Made by a program: the position numbers and the translations under genes. DNA of 64,000 nt from Ructibacterium sp965146665 (GTDB lineage Bacteria > Bacillota > Clostridia > Monoglobales > Monoglobaceae): positions 79,153-143,152 of the forward strand of contig CBCTHE010000010.1 of the NCBI GenBank assembly GCA_965146665.1, read 5' to 3'. Of the stretch, positions 16,611 to 25,923 are shown piece by piece. Under the pieces are notes generated by a model. The model did no database searches. It was not told the origin of the DNA and saw only the letters and a list, made by a program, of their open reading frames with translations. Within the stretch, counting starts at the first letter, position 1. The number at the start of each line of letters is the position of its first letter.

Positions 16611-18524
16611 ATGAACAACAATATCGGCTATTTTGAAGCCCTGTGGATGTTTCTCTGGAATTGGATTCAGCACAGCGGTATCTATAAACTTCTGCGCCGG
16701 GTCTACGACGGGATTTCCGGTGCCTGGCGGCGCAGCCGTATCACAAACTGGTTCCGGCGGGAGACTTTTTCGGCCGAGGTCCTGCCCTCCAGCCTGGCGG
16801 GCAGGTTTTTCCGCTGGCCCTTTACCCTTCTGGACTGGCTCCGAACCCGCTTTGGCAAATCCTTGTCCGCCAGACTGCGGGACAGCGCGATTATCCGCTG
16901 CTGCAGCATCTATTTACAGAATTTTCTGGCCTTGAACCTGCGGTTTCTCGGTATTACCATACTTGGTACCGGCATCGGCCTGATTGCCGGGAGTCTGGCC
17001 GCCGGCGGTACAGTGGGGCCCTTCAAAACGGCGCTGGTGATCCTGGGGATTCTGCTGTCCCTGTTTGACTGCAACGTGACCGACTGGCTGGGGCACGCCT
17101 GGCTGGTCCGGTTGATCTGCGGCTGCCTTGGCGTTGAATCCGGTTTTGACTGGTACCAGAGGGAATACACCACCGGCAGGGGCCGGCTGTTGATCGGCGG
17201 ACTTACCGGACTGCTCTGCGGGCTTGCGGGCGGCATGGCCTCCCCCTTCATCGGCGCGGCCATGGTGGCCGGGCTTGCGGTGCTGTTTCTGATACTGGCC
17301 AAGCCTGAGGCGGGCATGTTTTTTCTGGTTTTCCTGGCGCCGCTGGCGCCTACCATGGCCATGGCCGGACTCTCTCTGCTGAGCCTGTTCTCTCTGGCGG
17401 TCAAAAGCATCACCACACCCAATTTTAAATGGAAGTACGATGGTCTCGGTTTCCTGCTGCTGGGCTTTATCGCCATTTATCTGGTGGCGGGCATCACCTC
17501 CTTCGCCATGGTGAAGAGCCTCAGCATTTGGGCGATCTATCTGGCGTTTATGGCCGCCTATTTCCTGATTATCAACCTTGTCCGCTCCAAAAAACAGCTG
17601 AACAATCTTCTGACTGTTTTTGTGCTCTCCGGTCTGCTGGTCTGCCTGTACGGCATTGCACAGTATATCTTCGGCTGGGATACGGCACAGGCCTGGATGG
17701 ATGAGGAAATGTTCAGCGATATTAAAATGCGGATTTATTCCACACTTGGAAACCCCAATGTGCTGGGTGAATACATTTTGCTGGTTTTGCCGGTCTCCCT
17801 TGGTCTGATGTGGACCAGAAAGGGGCTTTTGCAAAAGCTGTTCTATGCCGCGGCTTCCGCGGTCATGCTGGTGGCTCTGATTCTCACCTTCTCCCGGGGC
17901 TGCTGGCTTGGCTTTCTGGTTGCGGCCGCAATATTTGTCACCTTTGCCGCCGGCAAGCTCTGGGGCCTTGGCCTGATTGCCCTGCCCCTGCTGCCCGCCG
18001 TACTGCCGGAGAGTATCATGAACCGCTTTACGAGTATCGGAGATTTGAAGGATTCCTCCACCTCATACCGGGTCTATATTTGGATGGGTACGCTGGCCAT
18101 GGTGCGGGACTTCTGGATTTCTGGCATTGGCATGGGCTCCGAGGCCTTTACTGAGGTCTATCCCTTCTATTCCTATAACGGCATTGTGGCCCCGCACTCC
18201 CACAATCTTTTTCTGCAGATTCTGGTGGAGTCCGGAATCGGGGGAATTCTGGTCTTTGGACTGATCCTTCTGCTCTTCCTGAAACGGATGATGGCCGGCT
18301 ATCAGGCGGGCGGCGGAAAGGGTGCGCCCCTCTCCACCATGATTGTGGCGATTTCGGCCGGCATCTGCGGCTTTTTGGTCCAGGGCATGTTTGACAACTG
18401 TTTCTACAACTACCGCGTCATGCTCATTTTCTGGTGCGTCATGGGCATGGCAATGGCCTGCTTCTACGCGGCGAAACGCATTGCCGCACAGGAACATAGG
18501 GAAACCGGAACCGACCGGGCATGA
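16611..18524 (+). CDS. O-antigen ligase/polymerase-like membrane protein (Wzy_C family)
   Basis: The 637-residue protein has a cytosolic Trp/Arg-rich N-terminal part (1-110), about ten to twelve membrane segments, and a large external loop with the Wzy_C pattern: LILTFSRGCWLGFLVAA near residue 425 and HSHNLFLQILVESGIGG near residue 530. Members ligate or polymerise lipid-linked glycans outside the membrane. Its position between murJ and a GT4 glycosyltransferase suggests a role in building a wall polysaccharide. It resembles the protein at 27132-28544 in layout. The acceptor and product cannot be read from sequence. Confidence 0.85.
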   Translation: MNNNIGYFEALWMFLWNWIQHSGIYKLLRRVYDGISGAWRRSRITNWFRRETFSAEVLPSSLAGRFFRWPFTLLDWLRTRFGKSLSARLRDSAIIRCCSIYLQNFLALNLRFLGITILGTGIGLIAGSLAAGGTVGPFKTALVILGILLSLFDCNVTDWLGHAWLVRLICGCLGVESGFDWYQREYTTGRGRLLIGGLTGLLCGLAGGMASPFIGAAMVAGLAVLFLILAKPEAGMFFLVFLAPLAPTMAMAGLSLLSLFSLAVKSITTPNFKWKYDGLGFLLLGFIAIYLVAGITSFAMVKSLSIWAIYLAFMAAYFLIINLVRSKKQLNNLLTVFVLSGLLVCLYGIAQYIFGWDTAQAWMDEEMFSDIKMRIYSTLGNPNVLGEYILLVLPVSLGLMWTRKGLLQKLFYAAASAVMLVALILTFSRGCWLGFLVAAAIFVTFAAGKLWGLGLIALPLLPAVLPESIMNRFTSIGDLKDSSTSYRVYIWMGTLAMVRDFWISGIGMGSEAFTEVYPFYSYNGIVAPHSHNLFLQILVESGIGGILVFGLILLLFLKRMMAGYQAGGGKGAPLSTMIVAISAGICGFLVQGMFDNCFYNYRVMLIFWCVMGMAMACFYAAKRIAAQEHRETGTDRA

Positions 18525-18575
18525 CGGCGCGTTTGGCGGTCTGCACTGTTTTATGAAAGCAAAGGAGGAACCTGC

Positions 18576-19730
18576 GTGATAAAAGTGATTGAGGTGTCGT
18601 CTGACTCAAATATTGGCGGCGCCGGAAAGTGTATTTTGACATTTCTCAAGACCTTTGACCGTACGAAATTTGACGTATCTGCCGTGATCCCAAAGGACAG
18701 TCTGCTGGCGCCGGAGATGCAGGAGCATAAGATCAAGGTGTTTGAAGTTGACCATTTGGCCGAAAAATCGCTGGATTTTAAAGCCATTCAAAGACTGCGG
18801 AAGCTGTTCCGCTACCTCAAGCCGGACTTAGTGCATACCCACGCCAGCATGTCGGCGAGAATCGCGGCCCGGAGCCTTGGCATCCCGACTGTCTATACCC
18901 GGCACAGCGTCTTTCCGCCGTCCAAAAAGCTGACCACCTTTCCCGGGAAGTGGATCAATGGCGCGGTGAACAATATGACCGCCACGCGCATCATCGCAGT
19001 TGCGGAGGCCGCCAGGGAAAACCTGACCGACACCGGCGTTTCTCCGGATAAGATACAGGTGATCTTAAACGGCGTCGAGCCCCTCCCGCCCTGTCCCGAG
19101 GAATCCATCGGACGGCTTCGGATGAAATATCACATTCGGCCGGATGAAAAGGTGGCCGCCATGGTGGCCCGGCTCAATGAGGTCAAGGGGCACAAGTACT
19201 TTGTGGAAGCCGCCCGGATTCTCAAGCAGGATGGCGTCAGGGGAAAATTTCTGATTGCCGGCACGGGCGAGGCGGAGGCCTCCCTGCGGGAACAAATTTG
19301 TGAATACGGCCTTGAGGATACGGTGATCCTGATGGGTTTTGTCCAAGATGTATCTCCCCTGATGCACCTGATGGATGTACAGGTGAACTGCTCCTTTGGG
19401 ACAGAGGCCACCAGTCTCTCTCTTCTGGAGGGCATGAGCATTGGCAAGCCCGCGGTAGTCTCGAATTTCGGCGGCAATCCCGGCGTCATACTGGACGGGG
19501 TCAATGGTTTTCTGACACCCACACACGATCCCGGTGCAGTTGCCCTGGGACTGAAAAAACTCTTTACCGACCAAACACTCTATGAAACAATGGCGGATAA
19601 CTGTAAAAAGGTTTATGCCGCGAAATTTACCGCCGAAGCCAATACCCGCGCCGTGGAGCAGGTATACACAGATGCTATAAAAATGAAACAAAGCAAGAAA
19701 GGTGTGGATCATCATGAAAGTGAAATTTAA
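18576..19730 (+). CDS. GT4-family glycosyltransferase
   Basis: The 384-residue protein is a GT-B fold, retaining glycosyltransferase. Its N-terminal domain starts MIKVIEVSSDSNIGGAGKC, with the donor/acceptor loop DLVHTHASMSARIAARSLGI near residue 85. The C-terminal Rossmann domain includes VAAMVARLNEVKGHKYFVEA near residue 195 and the EX7E-type motif EATSLSLLEGMSIGKPAVVS near residue 282. The start is a GTG with an AAAGGAGG site seven bases upstream. It likely adds a sugar to a lipid-linked envelope glycan in the cytoplasm. The donor sugar is unknown. Confidence 0.9.
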   Translation: MIKVIEVSSDSNIGGAGKCILTFLKTFDRTKFDVSAVIPKDSLLAPEMQEHKIKVFEVDHLAEKSLDFKAIQRLRKLFRYLKPDLVHTHASMSARIAARSLGIPTVYTRHSVFPPSKKLTTFPGKWINGAVNNMTATRIIAVAEAARENLTDTGVSPDKIQVILNGVEPLPPCPEESIGRLRMKYHIRPDEKVAAMVARLNEVKGHKYFVEAARILKQDGVRGKFLIAGTGEAEASLREQICEYGLEDTVILMGFVQDVSPLMHLMDVQVNCSFGTEATSLSLLEGMSIGKPAVVSNFGGNPGVILDGVNGFLTPTHDPGAVALGLKKLFTDQTLYETMADNCKKVYAAKFTAEANTRAVEQVYTDAIKMKQSKKGVDHHESEI

Positions 19731-20184
19731 CGGTATGGACCTGTTCATCATTGTTCTGCTCATTGCCGCGCTGGCAGCCGGCTCCTGGTTTTTAATGAAC
19801 CGAAGCCAGCAAAAGGGCCAGACACAGAATGCCAAGGTGGAATTGATGGTGGAATTGACCAGTCAGGAAGAATCCTTTGTGGATTTGCCAAAGGTGGGGG
19901 ATGAAGTGGTAATTGGGGAGAAGGAAAAAATGCAGACCACCGTGACCAAGGTTGATGTTCTGCCGGCCAAAACACTGGGCTATGATACCCTCAACGGCAG
20001 AATTTCCGAAGCGGCTGTCCCAGAGCGCTATGATCTCCGGATTACGCTGGAGGGTGATGGTACGGAAACCGCAAATACAGTCGAGATTAACAACAGCGCC
20101 ATCCGGGTTGGAATGGGGGCGGCCATGAAAAATAAGAACTGGGCCGGATATGGTTTTGTGCTTGCCGTAGACGCAATTAAATAG
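19714..20184 (+). CDS. DUF4330-family membrane-anchored protein
   Basis: The 156-residue protein has one N-terminal membrane segment (FIIVLLIAALAAGSWFLM, residues 8-25) and a predicted extracytoplasmic beta-rich domain. The layout matches DUF4330 proteins, which commonly accompany polysaccharide-export genes. I start it at the ATG at 19714, where MKVKFNGMDLF fits the family start. A GTG four codons earlier is possible. It overlaps the end of the GT4 gene by 17 bases. The downstream gene is a paralogue. Function is unknown. Confidence 0.75.
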   Translation: MKVKFNGMDLFIIVLLIAALAAGSWFLMNRSQQKGQTQNAKVELMVELTSQEESFVDLPKVGDEVVIGEKEKMQTTVTKVDVLPAKTLGYDTLNGRISEAAVPERYDLRITLEGDGTETANTVEINNSAIRVGMGAAMKNKNWAGYGFVLAVDAIK

Positions 20185-20198
20185 GAGGTATTTATCGT

Positions 20199-20690
20199 AT
20201 GTTTAAAAAAGACGGAAAGCTGTTTGGAAAGATCAGCATCATTGATATTGCCGCACTTCTGATTGTCATATTGCTGGCCATTGGCATTTTTGTTAAGTTC
20301 TCTGGCACTCAAAATGTGCAGGTGGCCTCTGGTGAATCGCTGGAATGTACGGTCCAGGTTAAGAACGTTCGGGATTTTTCCGTGGAGGCCTTAAAAAAAG
20401 GCGGGCCTGTGTATGATAAAACCACTAAAGAGTATATCGGAGAGATAACCAATGTTGCCACAGAACCCGGCACCACCATGCTGCTGCTCAATGATGGCTC
20501 CTACCGGGAGGTAGAAACCGAAGGCAGATATAACGCCTATGTGACCATTGCGTTTGCGGGAAAAGAGGGCGACAACGGCTATTATACCGCCACAAATAAG
20601 CAAATGAGCGTCGGTTCATCCATTGGCATAAACGCCAAATATTCGCAGTGTGACGGCACGATTAAAGACGTGAGAAGGGCCGGGAAATAG
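20199..20690 (+). CDS. DUF4330-family membrane-anchored protein
   Basis: The 163-residue protein begins MFKKDGKLFGKISIIDIAAL, then has one membrane segment (about 16-36) and an outer domain with VQVKNVRDFSVEALKKGGPV and EYIGEITNVATEPG, the DUF4330 pattern. It is the last gene of the murJ operon, 14 bases after its paralogue, with an AGGAGG site. A pair of such proteins beside a ligase and a glycosyltransferase suggests accessory roles in glycan export or assembly. No enzymatic motif is visible. Confidence 0.8.
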   Translation: MFKKDGKLFGKISIIDIAALLIVILLAIGIFVKFSGTQNVQVASGESLECTVQVKNVRDFSVEALKKGGPVYDKTTKEYIGEITNVATEPGTTMLLLNDGSYREVETEGRYNAYVTIAFAGKEGDNGYYTATNKQMSVGSSIGINAKYSQCDGTIKDVRRAGK

Positions 20691-20709
20691 AAATCAACTA
20701 GGCGGCAAA

Positions 20710-20750
20710 GGCCATGTAATTTCAGATTATATATCTGAAATTACATGGCC
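20710..20750. terminator. Long perfect hairpin after the murJ operon
   Basis: An 18-base perfect inverted repeat with a five-base loop (arms 20710-20727 and 20733-20750) lies 19 bases after the last stop codon. No T-run follows. It is followed 59 bases later by a conventional intrinsic terminator. Confidence 0.6.
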
Positions 20751-20808
20751 TTAGACTGTCCGTCAGACTGTCTAAAAACTTGATTTGTTTTGCCGAATAC
20801 AATTCTGC

Positions 20809-20837
20809 GGAGAGCCATTGGCTCTCCTTTTTTATTT
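20809..20837 (+). terminator. Intrinsic terminator of the murJ operon
   Basis: A perfect eight-base stem (GGAGAGCC/GGCTCTCC, loop ATT) is followed directly by a T-run from 20828. Confidence 0.88.
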
Positions 20838-20859
20838 TGAACGGACAGGTTAAATTGTA

Positions 20860-20998
20860 GAGGCGATTCACGAATTGCCCGGACAAACCACGTTCTTTAC
20901 AGAGCATGAAATGCTGCTACATGCATGTGATACAATCTATAATTTCCACAATATCTTGAAATTCTATGCACTCCATACGGGCGATTTGTGAATCGCCC
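20860..20998. repeat. Pair of short palindromic repeats
   Basis: Two related palindromes are present: GAGGCGATTCACGAATTGCC at 20860-20879 (imperfect) and GGGCGATTTGTGAATCGCCC at 20979-20998 (perfect eight-base arms). They lie in a 521-base gene-free spacer between the murJ operon and the SLH protein gene. They resemble dispersed palindromic repeats, though other copies would be outside this window. Nothing else is visible up to 21160. Confidence 0.6.
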
Positions 20999-21166
20999 CT
21001 GTGCCGTATAGGATGTGGTGTATGACAAAACCATATACCCAGAAAACCTCAATACGATGTATGCCGTATGCTTTTTGTCGCTTCTGTATTTCACTGACTT
21101 CAATAATAAGTATTATCAATAACAAAATGTTTTTTTAACACCCATACTGCTGATGGTTTTTGCAAC

Positions 21167-21201
21167 AAAAAAAGAAGAGACCCGAAGGTCTCTTCTTTTT
21201 T
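21167..21201 (-). terminator. Intrinsic terminator of the SLH protein gene
   Basis: A stem of about 15 pairs (AAAGAAGAGACC, loop CGAA, GGTCTCTTCTTT and flanking A/T pairs) lies 10 bases past the stop codon. On the minus strand it runs into a T-tract (21167-21173). It would also work on the plus strand. Confidence 0.9.
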
Positions 21202-21211
21202 ATCATCAGAC

Positions 21212-24200
21212 TTAGTCGGTGATTTCAACATCAAATCTACCAAAATCATAGTTCTTGTAAACCACGATGTCAGCGGCTCTGTTGTTGTAGTATCTTGCGA
21301 ATACATAGTTCAGCATACCATATGCAATGGTCTTTGTTCCGCTGTCAATCTCATCACCAGATACTGTATAACCGCCTTCTACTACCAGATTATCATCAAT
21401 AATCTCGGCCTCGCTCAGGCTGCCAGTATCCAGGCTGTTGGAATCACGCAGCTGCGGATCGTAAACATATACATTGGTACCAGTGCTTTCTTTCACAATC
21501 TGCTGATTGTCATTGTCGAATGCCTTAGCTTCTGCATCGTACAGCGCCAGTGTTACACTGCTGCTGTTCTTCGGCATCTTGGTAACAGCACCAAAGTAGA
21601 TCTCTTCGTCGCTGTTAGCACTCAGCTTTTCCAGATGGCCAATTGTCGGAATAGTAGCGGAATTCTTATCAAACGCCTTTGCAGAAGTACCTCTGTCAAA
21701 TGACAGATATGCGGCTGCGTTAGTGATGGTATCACCATCCAAGGAGAACTTGAAGACATCGCCGCGCTTTGCAGCTGCAACTTCATCGTCATTGTCCATA
21801 TCTTCCTTGGTAGTAGCAGTCTTCAATTCGCCATTCAGGTAGAAGTCCACCGTGTAAACCTTATCGCCAGCGTTGGAATAAGCTTCGCCAACGCTGTCAA
21901 TCACTGCAACATTGCTGGCAGGTGAAGTACCGCCGTCTCTGTTGAGAATAACTACAACACTTGCATAGTCGTCATCAGCAGAGTCAACAAAGGCAACAAC
22001 GTTCTGATAGGTATCCTCAGCCAGTGTAGCGGCACTGCTTACAGAAGAACGAGTCTTGTCAGCAGGGGTTGTGGGATCGCCATACTTAATTACATCATTG
22101 CGGTCAGCACCCTGTACATAGAATACCAGAGTTTCCTCTGTCAGGCTTACTTTACCCATGGTCATGGTGTCTTCATCATAGTCTGCGTTAACCAGTTCGG
22201 TCTTAGTAGCCAGAGAGAAGTCATCAGAACCGTTATCCATAGCCATCTTAATGGTTCTGATCTCATTGTTGCTGTCAGAAGCATAGATAATCAGCTGATT
22301 CTTCAGTGCGTCTGCCAACTCTTCTGCCTTGTCAGCAGCCATTTCGTCAACCTTCAGGGTCACGCGGTCAGCATCAGCCTCAGCACCCAAAATGGTCTTT
22401 ACATCTTCGCTCGGATTCTGAATCTGCGCATTGTTTCTCAGAGAGCCTTCATAAACCGCGCCGTTCTTTGCGAGAATCTGTACGCGAATGCTGGACTGAT
22501 TCCAGGTGTTAAGATCCAGTGTTGCATTCAGAATGTAAGCATAGTTATCGGAAACAATGTTATTGTCGCCAACCTGAACGCTCTTGTCTACAGCAATGAT
22601 CTTGCCGTATTCGTCAATATAGAACTTACCGCTGGTACCCGCTTCCAGTTTGCTGCCGCTGTAGTAAGCACCGTCAGCCTCCTGATACCAGGTGCCGTCA
22701 ATGTTGAATTCCTTTGCGCCGGAAGAAGCGGTTCTCTCACTCTTGATGGTTGAGATCAGCGCCTGATCGGTATCCAGAACTCTTGCATTGTACACATCAT
22801 CAGTACCATTCCAAACAACCGTCAGAACATCCCATTCCTTCAGTTCCTGATAGTCAAACGGCTCGCCGTTCTTAGTCAGGTTAACCAGAACATTGCTGTC
22901 GCTCTCGTCAAATTCGAGATACTTCAGTGCGTTCTTTGCCCCAACTTTGGGGAAAGTAGCATTGGTCATAAAGTTGACACGGCCGGCATTAGTCACATTG
23001 CTGACCACAGCACCAGCGCCAACCTCGATCACAACTACGTCGTAACCGGAGATATCATCGGTATCCATAACGGTAACTTTACCGCTGAATCTGGTGTCTT
23101 CTTCAATTACGTCTTTGGTGAAGTACTTATCCAGGGTATCACCGGCAACACCGTTGTAAATAACGGTCGGGTTCGCCTGAATGTTCAGTCTGGTCTCATT
23201 TCTGTCCGTGGTGTTCTTCAGATACTTCAGTGTGCTCTTCGCATCCGCACTCGTGAAGTCAAAGCTGGAGTACTGATCCAGCGTGAACTCTACGCTGCTG
23301 TTTCTGCTGCCGTTCTGGGTGATAGAAACCAGCGTATACTCATCGTTGTTGCTCTCTTCCTTCGCATACAGGGAAACTGCATAGCCAAGGTAGGAATCAG
23401 CGTCAACCTCGCCCTGGTAAATGGACAGAGCACGGTAATCGGTATTGCTGGTGGCCAGATAATCGCTCAGGCCATACTGATAGTTAGAGTTGGTGTTATC
23501 CACTCTTACAGCAATGGTCTTATCCATGGAAGTGTCAACAGAAGTGCTTCCATTGGTCAGATCGGTGTAGCTGTTTGCAACAACCTTACCGGTGATCTTG
23601 ATCATCTTCAGGTCACGGGTCAGCAGTGTCTGATATCCGTAGGTATCAATGTTGTCATAAACAACATACTGCGCATCCTTGCCATAGGTGTATTTGTCCA
23701 TCAAAGGAGTATCGATTGCATTGTAAACCATCTGTGCAACCATGCCTCTGGGAGCTTCTGTACCTACGCCGCCGCCTACAACGCCTTCCAAGACGCCGTA
23801 TCTCTGAGCAGCGGTGATATAACCGGTCGGGTAGCCGCCGTTGTCATTGACAAAGGGGTTGTAACCCAGGGTCTCCATCAGCATTTTGATGATCTCTTCG
23901 TATTTAACCGCATCTTCCGGACCGAAGTTGCCATCGCCATAGCCGTTTACAATACCCTGGCCAGCGGCCTGGTTAATGTAACCGGAAGCCCAGTGGCTGG
24001 AAGGAACATCAGTGAACTCAGTGTTGGACTGAGCCGCGCTGTTCATGCCCTGGATTCTGGAGATAATCGCTGTCACCTCAGCTCTTGTGATGGTGTCAGC
24101 AGGTCTGAATTCCATTTTGCCGTCGTTGTTCTCATCATCACCAGTAATGATGTTGAGTGCACTTAACGTTTCAATTGCTTCAGCGTAATTATCAGTCTTT

Positions 24201-24292
24201 GCAACATCGCTAAAGGACTCAGCGAAGGCAACAGTGCTGATCAGCATAGCGAAAACTGCTACTAAAGCAATTACCTTTTTGAGATTTCTCAT
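21212..24292 (-). CDS. Large SLH-domain S-layer-type surface protein
   Basis: The 1026-residue protein has a signal peptide (MRNLKKVIALVAVFAMLIST, cleavage after AFA near residue 25) and three N-terminal S-layer homology repeats (about 27-200; DVAKTDNYAEAIETLSALNI, FTDVPSSHWASGYINQAAGQ, then a third ending APRGMVAQMVYNAIDTPL). A long acidic, beta-rich region with many Asp/Asn residues and no enzyme motif follows. The SLH domains should bind a wall polysaccharide. The ATG at 24292 has an AAGGAGG site eight bases upstream; a TTG two codons earlier is less likely. The strong promoter suggests high expression, consistent with a main S-layer protein. The protein at 53787-56480 has the same design. 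Confidence 0.88.
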   Translation of the reverse strand: MRNLKKVIALVAVFAMLISTVAFAESFSDVAKTDNYAEAIETLSALNIITGDDENNDGKMEFRPADTITRAEVTAIISRIQGMNSAAQSNTEFTDVPSSHWASGYINQAAGQGIVNGYGDGNFGPEDAVKYEEIIKMLMETLGYNPFVNDNGGYPTGYITAAQRYGVLEGVVGGGVGTEAPRGMVAQMVYNAIDTPLMDKYTYGKDAQYVVYDNIDTYGYQTLLTRDLKMIKITGKVVANSYTDLTNGSTSVDTSMDKTIAVRVDNTNSNYQYGLSDYLATSNTDYRALSIYQGEVDADSYLGYAVSLYAKEESNNDEYTLVSITQNGSRNSSVEFTLDQYSSFDFTSADAKSTLKYLKNTTDRNETRLNIQANPTVIYNGVAGDTLDKYFTKDVIEEDTRFSGKVTVMDTDDISGYDVVVIEVGAGAVVSNVTNAGRVNFMTNATFPKVGAKNALKYLEFDESDSNVLVNLTKNGEPFDYQELKEWDVLTVVWNGTDDVYNARVLDTDQALISTIKSERTASSGAKEFNIDGTWYQEADGAYYSGSKLEAGTSGKFYIDEYGKIIAVDKSVQVGDNNIVSDNYAYILNATLDLNTWNQSSIRVQILAKNGAVYEGSLRNNAQIQNPSEDVKTILGAEADADRVTLKVDEMAADKAEELADALKNQLIIYASDSNNEIRTIKMAMDNGSDDFSLATKTELVNADYDEDTMTMGKVSLTEETLVFYVQGADRNDVIKYGDPTTPADKTRSSVSSAATLAEDTYQNVVAFVDSADDDYASVVVILNRDGGTSPASNVAVIDSVGEAYSNAGDKVYTVDFYLNGELKTATTKEDMDNDDEVAAAKRGDVFKFSLDGDTITNAAAYLSFDRGTSAKAFDKNSATIPTIGHLEKLSANSDEEIYFGAVTKMPKNSSSVTLALYDAEAKAFDNDNQQIVKESTGTNVYVYDPQLRDSNSLDTGSLSEAEIIDDNLVVEGGYTVSGDEIDSGTKTIAYGMLNYVFARYYNNRAADIVVYKNYDFGRFDVEITD

Positions 24293-24423
24293 TCTCAAAT
24301 CCTCCTTAAAATATAAATTTTAATTTTTTTGCTAATCCTACAGCTGCGGTTTCACCCAGTACCACAGCAACTCAGCCAGTGTACCCATGCTGAACCCAGC
24401 ATAAATTCACTAACTTAGTTCAA

Positions 24424-24453
24424 ATTATATCACTAAAACGGGCTAAATGTCAA
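24424..24453 (-). promoter_or_regulatory. Strong promoter of the SLH protein gene
   Basis: On the minus strand a perfect TTGACA (24453-24448) and a perfect TATAAT (24429-24424) are spaced by 18 bases, giving a leader of about 125 bases. Confidence 0.85.
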
Positions 24454-24735
24454 TAATTAATTTCAATTTTAATAGTTTTGTAACAAACTAACCAAAATTT
24501 GCCACTTGTCAAACTGCCCGCTAAGCGATTCCACATAGAAATGCCGAGACATCACACCGCCTCTTTCTTTCCTCAGCCGCGGATGGGTGATCCGCGTCAG
24601 ATACAGGTTCCATGCGCCGCGATACAGAAACCTGTCCGGCCGGAACCCTAAAAGCATAGATATACCATTGTGGCTATATCATTCATTCATTTTAATACCG
24701 GATTCGACTTCTGTCAAGTGGTTTGCAAAAATTAT

Positions 24736-24764
24736 TTGCTTTTTTGTGAACTTTGTGCTATGAT
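24736..24764 (+). promoter_or_regulatory. Putative promoter of the panBCD leader
   Basis: TTGCTT (24736-24741) and TATGAT (24759-24764) are spaced by 17 bases. Transcription would start near 24771, more than 370 bases before panB. Confidence 0.65.
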
Positions 24765-24770
24765 GATGCT

Positions 24771-25060
24771 GTAAACACATCAGCTTGCACAAAAGTACAC
24801 GAAACTTAAACCTGTATCAGGTGCGCTGATTTACGCTTTCAGTTATTTTGACGACAGAAGCTTTGATTGGGTTCCCAACAGAGACTTATTTTTTCAAAAT
24901 AGCCGATGCCGTTCGGGACCGACCGGGCAGTCCGCCGGCAGTCCCCCTCCCTATTGCAGCCATTGGATTACTCTTTGTCCGCATGGGCGGGTTTTCTGTG
25001 CGCAGAACGGTCCGGCCAGGTCTTTGTAACCAGGCGCCCACATATAGGGGGCGTTTTTTT
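24771..25060 (+). ncRNA. Candidate structured leader or small RNA upstream of panB
   Basis: A predicted transcript of about 290 bases begins after the promoter at 24736-24764 and ends in an intrinsic terminator (CGCCC/GGGCG, arms 25035-25039 and 25049-25053, followed by seven T). The first 65 bases can fold as GTAAA...ATCAGC pairing with GCTGATTTAC, with GCAC/GTGC inside and a small ACCTG-TAT-CAGGT hairpin. A GC-rich region follows (24905-25020), with CCGTTC/GAACGG complementarity. I do not recognise a known class. It could attenuate panBCD or be a separate RNA. The 83 bases from the terminator to panB carry only a ribosome binding site. Confidence 0.45.
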
Positions 25061-25143
25061 ATACCTCCCTACATCTTGTGTCAAAAATGATTATATTTAA
25101 TAAGGAAGCGATACAGGATAAAATGGATAGGAGGTAAAGTTTT

Positions 25144-25923
25144 ATGGGAAAGACAACAATTAAAACCATTCAAGCCAAAAAGGGCCGGGAAAAGCTGGCT
25201 ATGCTGACAGCCTATGACTGTCCCACGGCCAAGCTTGCTGACGAAGCGGGGTGTGACATGCTTTTGGTGGGCGATTCGCTGGGCAATGTGGTGCTGGGAT
25301 ATGAAGATACTACCCACGTCACCATGGATGATATGATACACCACGCCCGCGCTGCGGCACGGGGTGTCAAAAACGCCCTGCTGGTTGCTGACATGCCTTT
25401 TCTCAGCTGTCACACCGGTCTGCACGAGGCGGTGAGAAACGCCGGCGCGCTGATCTCCCGCGGCTATGCCAGCGCCGTGAAACTGGAGGGCGGCGGCGAA
25501 ATATGTGAAACCGTCCGCGCCATTGTTGACGCCGGCATACCGGTCATGGGGCATCTGGGGCTGACGCCGCAGTCCGTAAACCAGCTCGGCGGATATGGGA
25601 CGCAGGCAAAAACCGCGGATGCCGCGGAAAAACTGTTCGCCGACGCGCGGGCGTTGGAGAAAGCCGGCGCATTTGCGCTTGTTCTGGAATGTATCCCCCG
25701 CGATCTGGCCCAAAAGGTCACAGCCGCCTGTACAATTCCCACCATTGGAATCGGAGCGGGTCCGGACTGTGACGGGCAGGTGCTGGTGCTCCATGACATG
25801 CTGGGCCTTTCCGCGGGGCATACCCCCTCCTTTGTCAAGCGCTATGCCGATTTGAACAGCGCCATTGACAGCAGCATCCGCCGGTATATTGACGAGGTGC
25901 GGAAAGGGGTGTTTCCGCAGTGA
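25144..25923 (+). CDS. panB: 3-methyl-2-oxobutanoate hydroxymethyltransferase
   Basis: PanB transfers a hydroxymethyl group from methylene-tetrahydrofolate to alpha-ketoisovalerate, giving ketopantoate, the first committed step to pantothenate and coenzyme A. The 259 residues are typical: LTAYDCPTAKLADEAGCD, the metal-site loop LVGDSLGNVVLGYEDTTHVT, GHLGLTPQSVNQLGGY near residue 137, and the catalytic Glu182 in ALVLECIP. An AGGAGG site nine bases upstream supports the ATG. The stop codon overlaps the panC start (GTGA), as expected for a coupled operon. Confidence 0.97.
   Translation: MGKTTIKTIQAKKGREKLAMLTAYDCPTAKLADEAGCDMLLVGDSLGNVVLGYEDTTHVTMDDMIHHARAAARGVKNALLVADMPFLSCHTGLHEAVRNAGALISRGYASAVKLEGGGEICETVRAIVDAGIPVMGHLGLTPQSVNQLGGYGTQAKTADAAEKLFADARALEKAGAFALVLECIPRDLAQKVTAACTIPTIGIGAGPDCDGQVLVLHDMLGLSAGHTPSFVKRYADLNSAIDSSIRRYIDEVRKGVFPQ

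Noticed and set aside
24771..25060. Known riboswitch, 6S RNA, RNase P RNA, SRP RNA or tmRNA upstream of panB
   Set aside because: I looked for the conserved sequence blocks of these classes and did not find them. The region is reported only as a candidate structured RNA.
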